From Brachionus rotundiformis (taxonomy: Eukaryota > Rotifera > Eurotatoria > Ploima > Brachionidae), in contig JAESIW010000137.1 in assembly GCA_016802295.1 (NCBI GenBank), positions 615,592-679,591 of the forward strand: a DNA stretch of 64,000 nucleotides, given 5' to 3'. The notes beneath the pieces are model-generated. The model made no database searches and had not been told where the DNA came from. It was given only the letters and a program-made list of their open reading frames with translations. Made by a program: the position numbers and the translations under genes. This document shows positions 1 to 9,836 of the stretch, piece after piece; the stretch's first letter is position 1; each line of letters begins with the position of its first letter.

Positions 1-169
1 AGATTGAATCAATTTAAAAAATTTTGTATGGTTGATTAATAGTTTATGGAATTATTATGTAAATATTGTTAATATCAAAATATTTTTTTTAATTAAAAAG
101 TATGAATAATAAAGTCCATTTGTCTAAAAAAAATTTTATTTAAAAATAAATTAAAATGAAAATAAAAAA

Positions 170-3100
170 TTAAATTAAATAAAATAACGAAACAGTTGTG
201 AAATAAAAAATAGCTGAATTTTTATCAGCTTTGTGTTGTCTCTTTTCTAAATTTTTATCCAAAACATTCACTCTTTTTCCAAGATCATCAACTTCATATA
301 AATTATCATTATTCATGAAAATGCCCATAAAATGTTCAGAATTATAAACAGTGGTGCACAAAAATTGATAAATACAATTATTAATTTCCATTTTCATCGG
401 TAAATCGTTTATATAAATATTTTCGCCTTGAGAAATTATAAATAAAAATTTTGGCTTTTTATAAAATACTATATCATGTTTAATTTCTGTTTGACATTCA
501 TTACACTCTTTACTAATGCAACAATACAACTGTACCGAATTTTGAAACTTTTTGAAAAAAATATTAAGAAGATTTTTTTTATAGATATGATTTTCGTTTC
601 TCATGCAGTTCACATCACATTTTTGAACTATTTTATATTTTTGGTATTCAAAAAAATAACATACAAAAAATTCCAGTTGGGACCCATATAATGACAAAGT
701 GTTGTTTGATAATGGTTGATTATACTTCAAAATTTTATTTATCCATAACTCTTTCGAAGAATTCCAATCTAAATTATCAATTTTGTTTATTATTTGTAAG
801 ATAATTTCTTTTTCATTTATATCGTCAAATACAGATTGTGACTGTATCTTTGATAGATACCAAAATGCAAATAAGTAATAGTCAATTGTACATGTGTTTG
901 TAAGCATTACATTCTTCCCGTTATATTTTATATATCCTCCCCAAGCTGGAACATGTGATGTGAATTCCCATAAAGTTATATATGGTTCGACAGAACTGAT
1001 ATTTGACTCAAGATTGTTATAATCTAATTTAGAATTATTAATTTTCCTCTTTCTAATTGGTTTCAGAATATTATTGAAAGTATTTTCAAAATTTTTTGTT
1101 TTATTATTTTCCATACAGGGCCGGATTTCTGATTTGTCTTTTTCAAAATTTAAGTTTGAATCTCCATTCAAAATGCTATTGTTTTTGAGTTTTCGACGTT
1201 TTCTTTTTACAATCCTTGGTCTGTTTGGTGCTTCAAAAGCATCCATATTTATAAAAATTGAATTTAAATAATCAGCTGGCACAACAGTTTCTGAATGTTT
1301 CGAAAAACTTAAGTAGTAAATCAATGAAGCTACATGGACACAACAACCTGCAACTTTTTGACCCGATTTACAACTACAAAGATAACCTAAAATTTATTAA
1401 AAAAATTATTTTAATTTAAATTGTTAATTAAAATAATTCACCTTTTATAGATGAAGTATCATTTTTATTTGGAAGATATTGGACAAAAACTTTGTAAACC
1501 GTTCTAAAGCTTTTAATAAAATTACTTTTTTGGTTAATTTTTTTAGATTTTCTAAATTTTTGTTTTGGATTCTTGATTTGACTTCTTTTATGCCTCGACG
1601 TTATTTCGACCGCTATAATTTTGTAATTCAATAATTCTTCATTTGAAGAATAAATCGGAATATTCTTTAAAAAATTATCTCCAATTATGTAAGCTTTACC
1701 ATTTTTGATCAAATCTCCAACGTAACTTTCGCAAAGTTTTAACTGAAATGATCCTAAGAAAATGTCTTGTTTTAATTCATTTTTAGTTAACTTGGGAAAA
1801 TCTTCGATTTTAGATAATTCGATTTGAGGTATCATCTTAGTGTTTAGATGTTTTTTTAACAAAAAATCTAAATTATTTTCTTTTATTTTTATTCTTTCTT
1901 TTATCTTATTTGCAATATTTAGCGCATTTTCTCCATCAGGACAAACAGATTTGTGCACAAAATTACACATGGCACAAGCAATTCGATAATCAATTTGAAT
2001 ATGTCCAGCCTCAGTATTTCGAATATTATCTAAAGCTTGCTTATTTTTTAAATCACCAAACTTTTGTTCAATAATAAACCGACACTTAAGAATTAGTTTT
2101 ATCTTAAGTCGTCCATAATTTATTAAAAGAAGATTACTTTTGTTACCAAGCGGCTATCACTTGTTTGAATAGTTGTAAGTTGTGTATTTTTTTTATTTTC
2201 TTTTACATTTTTCAAATCTTTTACGTTTTCTTTTTCGATTTGATTGCATGTCGGTATACGAGCCATTATTTTATATTCATTAATTAATTTATGAAATAAG
2301 TTTCTAAAGCCTTATAAAATTAATTAGATAATTTTATTTTTTTGGTATTAAATAAGCTTCTAAAAAATTTTTACCTCTATCTAAAAGAGCCAATGTTTTT
2401 TCAGGCAACAAGATATCAATCAAGTCTAAATCTCTTTTTAAAATGTATTCAAATATTTGAGAATCGTTCAAATTCGCCTCAAAAGGTCCGTAACAATCGA
2501 TAAAATATCCATCTGCGCAACATATTCCAAATGGTTTAAACAATAAGTCCATTTTCTGTTCACTCCAGCATGCATACTGAAACTGATTATTGATACTTTT
2601 TTCTAGTCTAGTATATGTTCCATCGACTACTACAACCAAGCAATCTTTATCTATTCCATGAAGTTCAGTAACCATTTTGTTATTGTGCTTGAGGAAAAAA
2701 TCTCTAGTTCTTGATTTGGCCCCAAGAAAGAATGGTACGAAATCTTTGTATATTGCTCTTCTGGCTTGATCCAAATATTTACTTATTTGACTTTGAGTCT
2801 TACTTTCGCTAAATAAAGCTGAAAGTGTATATTGATCTAACCCTTTTCTTAACCAATAACGATACAAAGCTATCAATTGTTCTTTATTCCGTCCAATATT
2901 TTCATTCATACTTGTTATGTAAGAAGAAAAATCTATAAATTGTTTTTTTGACCATCCTGTTACTTTGTAACAGTGTTCGTCTAATAATGTATTTAGATCC
3001 CGAAAATGATCGAACATTCCTAAGAAAATCGGACGACGCTTAAAAGCTAAAACTTCTAGTAATACAACCGTTTGAGCATTATGACTTTTTAGTTTGGTTT

Positions 3101-3320
3101 GGATTTTAAAAAACTCATCTTTTACAATAAAACCAGAATCATCCAGGTGGCGTTTGCAACAACGTGCGTGACGTTTTATGAAAATTCGGTGCTCTAAAAA
3201 AGCTTCTATAATTGAGTCAATTTTTACTTGATAAAGTCGATCATTTTTTGATGAACGTTTACAAATGAAACAAAAAGAATGTGACGGATAAGCTGTTAGC
3301 AGACTTCTGTACTTGGACAT
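170..3320 (-). CDS. DDE transposase fused to SWIM finger and USP-like cysteine protease domain
   Basis: Four exons can be joined with correct GT-AG ends and phase: 3320-2375, 2310-2138, 2084-1442 and 1386-170 (introns 64, 53 and 55 nt), giving 992 residues without a stop. In order: a C2CH zinc-finger-like N-terminus (CFIC near residue 17, CKRH near 55), a helix-turn-helix of the kind that precedes DDE_Tnp_4 domains (about 145-195), and a DDE core with D233 (VVDGT), D286 (NDSQIF) and E379 (IIEQKFGDLK). A SWIM finger follows (CSC...CVH, about 591-605). The C-terminal domain has LTNTC (Cys753), a paired-cysteine zinc-ribbon-like segment (876-885), EHFMGIF (His939) and YEVDDLG (Asp954/955), the order seen in ubiquitin-specific proteases. 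An AG lies one base before the ATG. I infer a transposon gene or a domesticated derivative; no terminal inverted repeats were recognised. The protease assignment rests on motifs only. Confidence 0.8.
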
Positions 3321-3616
3321 TCTACTTAAAAAAATTTAATTTGTTATATATCTAAGAAATCATAAGACCAAACATTGGCAAATTACTGCCAGAATCTGAA
3401 AATTTTAATTACATTAAATATTAAAAAATTTTATTTAAAATAAAAATCAAGCCTCAAAATTTTTTTAATTTGTTGACTTTTTTAGTATTAAGTCTAATGC
3501 ATTGTGAAAGAGGAAGAACCCATTTGAGTGTAATTAAAAACTTAATGTTAAATATTAAGTAAGTACAGTACTAGGAGGCCTTTAAAAAGTTAGCGAATTA
3601 ATTGGCCATGCTCTGA

Positions 3617-3633
3617 GAGACCAAAATGGTCTC
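3617..3633. repeat. Small perfect hairpin
   Basis: GAGACCA-AAA-TGGTCTC is a 7-bp perfect inverted repeat with a 3-nt loop, more GC-rich than its surroundings. Its role is unknown; it lies about 300 bp upstream of the transposase start. Confidence 0.5.
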
Positions 3634-4174
3634 AACACTATTTTGTCTTTTTCACGAAATTTTTTTTTCCATTGTTATTTTTGATTGAATTCTCCTCGAT
3701 TACCAATTTGAAACATTTTTAGAAACAAAATGCATTTGCAAAGATCATATAAATGAACTTTGCGCATAGAAAATAAAAACCCATTTCCTTATTTTAAAGT
3801 TTAGAATAAGACCAAATTAACAAAAAAAATACTTTTATTGCTTTAAAGTATAAAATATCATCATTTTGCTCATCGTAGATTCCAAGTTTGAATAAAAAAA
3901 GTATCCAATATTCGTAACTAAAGTATAACTCTTTTTCAATCACTTTATTTACCTTTGTTCGCTCCGTGATATGAATCGATTCATCAATTGTAAAAATTGT
4001 AATTTTTTCGTTTACATTAAATCTAAAATTCAAAAAATAAATATTTTACAAAATCAAAACACAATAGAACCTTCTTATCTTTCTGCAGACGTTTTCATGA
4101 GATTGTTGTAGATGAATATAACCACTATGTTGTTCTAAGAATCCTTTTGTTGGGAGTTTTGACCGATTCACAGC

Positions 4175-4480
4175 TTAAGTATTGAAAACGATTGGAAGAT
4201 ATTTATCAAAGCAATTGTAAGATGAATTTTCTGTTATTTTAAACTCCTCTACTTTTTGACACATTACTGTAAAGCCGCAGGCGACCAAGCGAGCCTCATT
4301 AACAGAAATTGCAAAATTCAAATTCCTATTATTTTCGTCATTTGTAGTAAAATAAGGCTTTTTAGTAGAAGTTATATGTCTTGGATAGCGATGTAAAAGT
4401 GTATTTGAAGAAATATTCATGAAATAAAAAAAAACAGTAATAATTAAATACTGCTTAAAAGAAATATTTAGACTAGTCAT
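4175..4480 (-). CDS. Hypothetical small protein with signal-peptide-like N-terminus
   Basis: From the ATG at 4480 this frame encodes about 101 residues. The N-terminus has a hydrophobic stretch (YLIITVFFYFM) followed by polar sequence with a few cysteines (VACGFTVMC, NCFDKY), as in a short secreted protein. I recognise no family. It may be one exon of a larger gene or a chance ORF. It lies next to a transposase gene, so it could also be element-associated. Confidence 0.22.
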   Translation of the reverse strand: MTSLNISFKQYLIITVFFYFMNISSNTLLHRYPRHITSTKKPYFTTNDENNRNLNFAISVNEARLVACGFTVMCQKVEEFKITENSSYNCFDKYLPIVFNT

Positions 4481-5069
4481 TAGCAAGAATGGAAATTTTA
4501 TCTAAATGAAAGGAAAATCGTATTGAAAAAATCTTTTTTTATTTATCTTATGAGTTCAAAAAAATAATTCTACAATACTTTTGCTTTTCATCTTATATTT
4601 TTTTTACTAAGTTCAAATTTTTTTGAACTCAAATTATTTACAATTTCATACTAAAAAGAAGAATGAATCTAAAATAATCGATTTTTTTTTATTAATTCAG
4701 ATGATTAATTATTTTTCGAATTTAGATGAAAAAATGTTTTATTTTAAAAAATTAATTTTATTGACCATTCAAAAATTTCAGAAATATTCTAATCGAGAAA
4801 TAAACAACAAAAGTTTTTTTTTTAAACTGAATGGCTTAAAATTTTACTGCATTCCAAAAACCGTTCCAGAAAACGTCTACCTACTCGTAGCCTAATACTA
4901 TTCTTTATTAAATAGATTTTTGTTTTTATGATAAAACATTAATACCAAAAACAAATAAAGAAGGTCTGATTCGGCGTTTGTAAGGTGGTTGAACGGAATC
5001 AAGTAAAATTTTAAGTGTTGCAGTAAAATCTTATTTTATGATAATTTTTTTAATTAAATAAATCTTTAA

Positions 5070-5453
5070 AAACAAGAAGTCAAAAATGAAAAATTTAATA
5101 TCAAAACTTTAAAAGTTTTAGAACAGTGGTTTCAACTGCATATTGAAAAGCCTTACGCAACTCGAAAAGAAAAACAAGACCTTACAAAACTTACTAAATT
5201 AAGTTATAAACAAGTTTCGAATTGGCTTTTAAATAGGCGAAAAAAAATGAGAAAAGACAATGAAAGCAAAAGACTAAGTGTTTCAAATAAAGTCATTTTG
5301 ACAGAATTTTTTAATAATCAAACTAGACGACCAAATAAATCTGATATAAATAAACTTCAAACCATGACTGGAATTTCAAGAAAAAAAATCTTATATCATG
5401 GTTTGCTTATAAGAGATTTATTAACAAAAAATCTATTAATGCTTAAATTTTAA
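5070..5453 (+). CDS. TALE-class homeodomain protein with second homeodomain-like segment (3' exon)
   Basis: The open frame begins just after a stop at 5067 and has no ATG before the homeodomain, so at least one upstream exon is missing from this model. About 5088-5270 encodes a TALE homeodomain: the three-residue loop extension is marked by the KPYATRKEK segment after helix 1, and helix 3 reads QVSNWLLNRRKKMRK, keeping the invariant W, N and R. The remaining residues form a second helical stretch (IKLQTMTGIS-like recognition region followed by KKILYHGLLIRDLL) that follows homeodomain spacing but lacks the W-x-N-x-R core. TALE proteins are DNA-binding transcription factors, and expanded divergent TALE sets are known in spiralians. 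The subfamily cannot be decided here. The gene sits between mobile-element sequences. Confidence 0.72.
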   Translation, partial: KQEVKNEKFNIKTLKVLEQWFQLHIEKPYATRKEKQDLTKLTKLSYKQVSNWLLNRRKKMRKDNESKRLSVSNKVILTEFFNNQTRRPNKSDINKLQTMTGISRKKILYHGLLIRDLLTKNLLMLKF

Positions 5454-5611
5454 TTTTAGAATAAAAAAACTTATTGCTTTAATTAAATTCTTTTATTTTA
5501 TAACATTCAACTAAATAAAAAAAACTTAAATATACAAACAATTTTATTCTAAAAAACATGATTCTTTTATGAATTATTTTTAAAATTTTTACTTTATATT
5601 TTATTTTAATC

Positions 5612-6001
5612 TTAAGAAAATATTGAAAGAATTTGGTAAAGTTTCAAAATTACAGTTAAAAAAAAACCCAATTTAAAATAACTAAAGAATCCCAAATCAT
5701 TTAACAACCCTCCAAGAAAAGAATTGATTCCTAAACCGATTGTATGACACACTTTTCTCCAAAAATCTATACAAAACTCGATAATTGCCTTTTTATAAAA
5801 ATAATTATATTTATTTACAGTCTAAATGGTAATTAAATTAATTCTTACGTTCCATACTGATGTCCTATTTTCGCAAAACTGCTTTGTAAATAAGTCAAAA
5901 AATTGACTTGGTTGATCAATAACACATTCCTGATATTGAATCTCTAAGTTTTTATACTTTTTAATAACTCCATCAATTATTATTGCAACTAAGATTGACA
6001 T
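5612..6001 (-). CDS. Hypothetical membrane-associated protein, two-exon fragment
   Basis: Two exons splice in phase: 6001-5849, ending at a good donor (AAC|GTAAGA), and 5788-5612, beginning after an AAAAAG acceptor, for 109 residues if the ATG at 6001 is the start. The second exon has hydrophobic segments (IGLGINSFLGGLL, GFFLTVILKLY). A consensus acceptor (ATCTTAG) also lies just inside the first exon, so the ATG may be intronic and the true 5' exons lost or displaced by the LINE that begins near 6000. I do not recognise the family. Confidence 0.35.
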
Positions 6002-6238
6002 AAGTCCAATGTTTCAAAAGCTTGGTATAATAAACACCTGCTTAATTGTAAAAAATCAGATAAAATAATTCAGTCGTCTGAAAAAAAATCTTTAATTTCA
6101 GGTGATCTTTTACCGCTTGTTTTTAATTTTAGTGATGATTTTTTCTCAAAAAGATTACATATCCCTTATTTTCCAAAATATTTGGATGAATTAAAAGATT
6201 TCTGCTCAACCTTTAATAATAATTTAAATATATAACAT

Positions 6239-6847
6239 TTGTATGTAAATTCACTATTTCTTAAAAAGGATGAGGTCTTAGAAATTGTTTCACTTAACAT
6301 CTTTGATGTTATTTCTTCAAATGAAACAAAATTAGATAATTCTATTCCCTTCTCTTTTTTTTATAGTTCTAATTATTTTTTAAAGCGTAAAGATAGAAAT
6401 AGGGATGGTGGTGGTTTACTTGTCTTGGTTAAGAAAAATTTAAAAATTCTAAATTGTAATTTCTTTGATCAAATTGAAGCTATTTCAATGGAATTACAAT
6501 GCAATAATGAAATCATTAATTTTCTTTTTAGCTATAAGCCTCCATCTACTGATAATTTATTCTTTATTAATTTCTTAGAGCAGTTCATTCTAACAAATGA
6601 TACCAATAAAAGGCTTGTTCTTGTTTGTGACCTAAATATGGATTATTTAAATGGAGATATTAGGTTTAGGGAATTACTAAAAAACTTCTCTCTAAAAACA
6701 ATTACCAATCAACCAACAAGAATTGGTATTAATTCCATTACAAAAGATATTAATGTTAAGTTAAGTCATATAGATCATATAATACATCAGGATAGTTTTG
6801 ATTCTATTTATTCTATTATATTCTATATTAGGATGTCCTTTCAGTGA
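6239..6847 (+). pseudogene. LINE apurinic endonuclease domain, broken
   Basis: This open frame is the endonuclease/exonuclease/phosphatase domain of the LINE. It nicks target DNA in intact elements. The preceding frame (SDDFF...FNNNLNI) is cut from it by a stop at about 6233, and the final SDH motif lies in another frame near 6845, so the domain cannot be made as one piece. Confidence 0.8.
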
Positions 6848-6945
6848 TCACAAATTTCTTTTAGGCTCATTTTCTGTTTCAAAATCTATGAAAAAAATTA
6901 GCTTAAAATATTTTCGTTTGATTTCTGATAATAGTATTAGTAAAA

Positions 6946-9314
6946 TTGGAACAATTTTTAAGTAAAATTGATTTTTCCTTATTGGATAAACTTTCAGTAA
7001 TAGAAGATAAATGGAATTTCATTAAAGATAATATTCTGCTGTCCATTGATAAATGCTGTCCATTTAAAAAAATTAAAGATAGGAACAACCAAAAAAGTCC
7101 TTGGTTTGATTTTGAATTAAGAACCTTAAGAAACTATAGGGATTTTTGCTATCATAACTATTTAAATTGTAAGGATATAATTAATTTAAATGATTACAGG
7201 GAGGCTAGAAGAGATTTCAAAAAACTTAACCGTCAGAAAATGAAATCATATTTTGAGTCTAAATCATCAAATGATTTCAAAAATTCCAAAAAATTCTGGA
7301 ATTTTTACAAGTCATCCATTAAAACTAGAGGAGATGCTGATCTTGACAGCTTTCCAGAAGAGCTAGTTTGGGATGATATAAAGGTTAATAATTCCGTTGA
7401 TCAAGTTGAGATGTTTAACAGCTGCTTTGCATTTATTGCGTCTTCATCTTTGTCCGGTGAACATGACTCAGCTAAATTTATTTCTGACGGTTTTAAAGAG
7501 TTAAAATTAATTAATTTATTTCTCACACCTGGCTTTTCATTTCATGAGTTTTCTATTGATGAAATTAAAGAAGCCTTATATGAATTACCATCTTCAAGCT
7601 CACCTGGATATATTGGTATTCATCCTAGGATACAAAAAGGTCTACATGACTTTTTTGCTCCCTTACTACTTTTTCTTTTTAATGAATGTCTAAGATTAAA
7701 ATCAATTCCTNNNNNNNNNNNNNNNNNNNNNNNNNNNNNNNNNNNNNNNNNNNNNNNNNNNNNNNNNNNNNNNNNNNNNNNNNNNNNNNNNNNNNNNNNN
7801 NNNNNNNNNNNNNNNNNNNNNNNNNNNNNNNNNNNNNNNNNNNNNNNNNNNNNNNNNNNNNNNNNNNNNNNNNNNNNNNNNNNNNNNNNNNNNNNNNNNN
7901 NNNNNNNNNNNNNNNNNNNNNNNNNNNNNNNNNNNNNNNNNNNNNNNNNNNNNNNNNNNNNNNNNNNNNNNNNNNNNNNTAAACGGAAAAAATACTATAA
8001 CTTTAAGACTCATTTGATAATTTTTGAATCTAATAATATATTTTTTAATGGACAGCATGGATTTAGAGCTGGGCATTCATGTTAGACTGCATTTCATGAA
8101 TATCTTAGTGAATTAAATCTAGCCAAAGAAAAGAAACTTACTACCTTATCACTTTTTATTGACTTTAGAAAAGCTTTTGTCGTGATAGATCCAAATCTTC
8201 CTCTCTTGAAATTATCTACTATTGATTTGACAATAACTCTTTAGGTCTTCTTTCAAATTATTTTGCCAATAGATCTCAAATAGTTCATCTTGGAAACGAA
8301 AAATCAAAACCTACAACTCTAAAGTTAGGTGTTCCACAGGGTTCTGTTCTAGGTCCTCTTCTATTTCTGATTTTTATTAATGATTTTAATTATCTCTTAA
8401 GAAAATTTGAGATAAAAATGTTTGGTGATGACACTACGATTAGTCACTGTGATAAGGACTTATATAGTGTTTTGAAAAATTTTACGTACCATCCACAATC
8501 TTAGTGATTGGTGTTATTTTAACAAGGTTGAAATAAATTGGTCAAAAACCTATTGTATGATCTTTTCAAATAGAAAGATTATTATTCCCAAGATGATCAA
8601 TCTTTGTGCAAATGAAAAAAAAGTTGTCAATGAAATAACTCTTTTAGGTTATAAAATTGATCAAAATCTTAATTTTTCTAATTTAGCATGTAGTATCTCA
8701 TTAATTGTAAATAATAAATTATTCAGCATTAAGAACTTTTCTATCTATCAACATCTGTAAAAATACAGTTTTTTAAGACGTTTATATTGCCTTATTTTGA
8801 TTATTGCTCGACTCTCTTGTGCTATTTCTCAAAAGAGGCAATAATTAAATTGGCTAAGAGTTATTATTTGACAATATTTAAATTGTTTAAGTTTAAATTT
8901 GAAGTTAATAACTTTAACGATATTAATAACTTCTTAGAAAAGTATGGCCTATATGCATTCCAACATAGAATACTAGATAGAATGCTATCTTTTGCTTATA
9001 AAACACTATACTTTCATAACTCTCCTGATAATCTAAGGCAGATTTTAAAGAAAAATGACTCAAGGAATTTGAAATATAATTTAAGGAACTGTGAGAATCT
9101 GATAGAACCAACATCAAAATCATCAAATGGTGAAAAAACTTTTGGATTTTTCTACTCAAGACTTATAGATTGCTTTGTGATCAAGAGATCAATGTTGAAA
9201 TTTACAACATTTAAGCATTCAATTTTTAATAATATTAATCTAATTTTCTCAGATTTTGTAAAAAAATTCAAAAAATTTAATTTAAATATTTCAATGTTTT
9301 ATTTTTTTAAATAA
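6946..9314 (+). pseudogene. LINE reverse transcriptase and C-terminal region, broken
   Basis: Reverse transcriptase palm and finger motifs are readable across at least three frames: FRAGHS, FIDFRKAF, GVPQGSVLGPL and FGDDT. A TAG at about 8083 and shifts near 8180, 8260 and 8500 break the frame. The C-terminal piece (8787-9314) contains the PYFDYCSTLL motif typical of the region after the reverse transcriptase in this group. Part of the domain is hidden in the N run. Confidence 0.8.
7711..7979. other. Assembly gap (269 N)
   Basis: A run of N lies inside the LINE reverse transcriptase. Translations across it are meaningless. Confidence 1.
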
Positions 9315-9411
9315 TTATATAAACAATTAATTTTTAATATGTAAAACTTATTTTATTAAAATAAATGGAGTGCTAATCGGTCTTTATGACATGGGCACTA
9401 GCCTGTTGATT

Positions 9412-9431
9412 AACCTTGAAATTGAAATTGA
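9412..9431 (+). repeat. (TTGAAA)n tail at LINE 3' end
   Basis: About three copies of TTGAAA directly follow the 3' untranslated part of the LINE and mark its probable 3' terminus. Confidence 0.65.
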
Positions 9432-9674
9432 AAAAAGTAATAGCAAAGTCTTCATTTTGTTCAGAACTATGCCTTCGGTTATTATCTTGATGAAGAATCA
9501 ATTTTTTTCATAATTTTGAGACTGAAACGGTAAGTAACAAAGTTCAGAGTTCATAATAGTTCATAGTTCTGAGCTTTGAGTATATTTTTTAAATAGGAAT
9601 CACATAAATTTGGTAATAAATCAAAAAAATTTAGGAAAATTTAATCTAATTAAACTTATTCTTAGTTTAAGTCT

Positions 9675-9836
9675 CCCCCCATATCCCCGGATATGAATCC
9701 GATTGAGATGTTATGCAACGAAATGAAGGCTTTTATAAGAGCATATAGTATTAATAGAGAAGAAGTAGTAAATCGATTTTTAAATTTCATAAAACCATCA
9801 CCCCATTTAAATCCCAATCATATATCAATCATTTAA
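9675..9836 (+). pseudogene. Tc1/mariner-type transposase fragment (DDE_3 C-terminus)
   Basis: The frame reads SPDMNPIEMLCNEMKAF followed by a helical segment and a stop. This corresponds to the hallmark SPDLNPIE(x)LWxxLK block at the third catalytic residue of Tc1/mariner-like transposases. Nothing upstream continues the domain, so it is a short relic. Confidence 0.72.

Larger units (their letters stand above)
3321..5069. other. AT-rich spacer with only weak short ORFs
   Basis: Between the transposase gene and the homeobox exon I see no recognisable gene apart from a weak secreted-peptide candidate listed separately. A perfect 7-bp inverted repeat with a 3-nt loop (GAGACCA/TGGTCTC) lies at 3617-3633. 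Short ORFs at 3794-4033 (minus) and 4623-4895 (plus) look like chance open frames in AT-rich DNA. Confidence 0.5.
6003..9436 (+). mobile_element. Decayed APE-type non-LTR retrotransposon (LINE) with assembly gap
   Basis: The element reads, with frameshifts and stops, as linker, endonuclease, reverse transcriptase and C-terminus. The endonuclease part (about 6239-6860) has NETKLD, GGGLLVLV, CDLNMDYL and a shifted SDHKF. The reverse transcriptase part has SSSSPGYIGIHPR (7600s), QHGFRAGHS (8052), LFIDFRKAF (8150s), GVPQGSVLGPLLF (8330) and FGDDT (8420) in place of the usual FADDT. In-frame stops at about 6233 and 8083 and several frameshifts make it inactive. The 3' end is a short (TTGAAA)n tail at about 9412-9431, typical of CR1-like elements that end in short tandem repeats rather than poly(A). 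The clade is inferred (CR1/Jockey group). Confidence 0.9.

Noticed and set aside
2311..2374. In-frame stop taken as evidence that the transposase is a pseudogene
   Set aside because: A good donor (GATAGAG|GTAAAA) and acceptor (TTATAAG) remove the stop and restore the conserved DRGFRN block in phase.
3794..4033. 79-codon minus-strand ORF
   Set aside because: Composition like random AT-rich sequence, no motif, no splice partner that keeps phase.
4623..4895. 90-codon plus-strand ORF, considered as a 5' exon of the TALE gene
   Set aside because: Low complexity and no phase-consistent donor/acceptor pair could be shown.
7686..8076. ORFs through the N run
   Set aside because: Artefacts of translating unknown bases.
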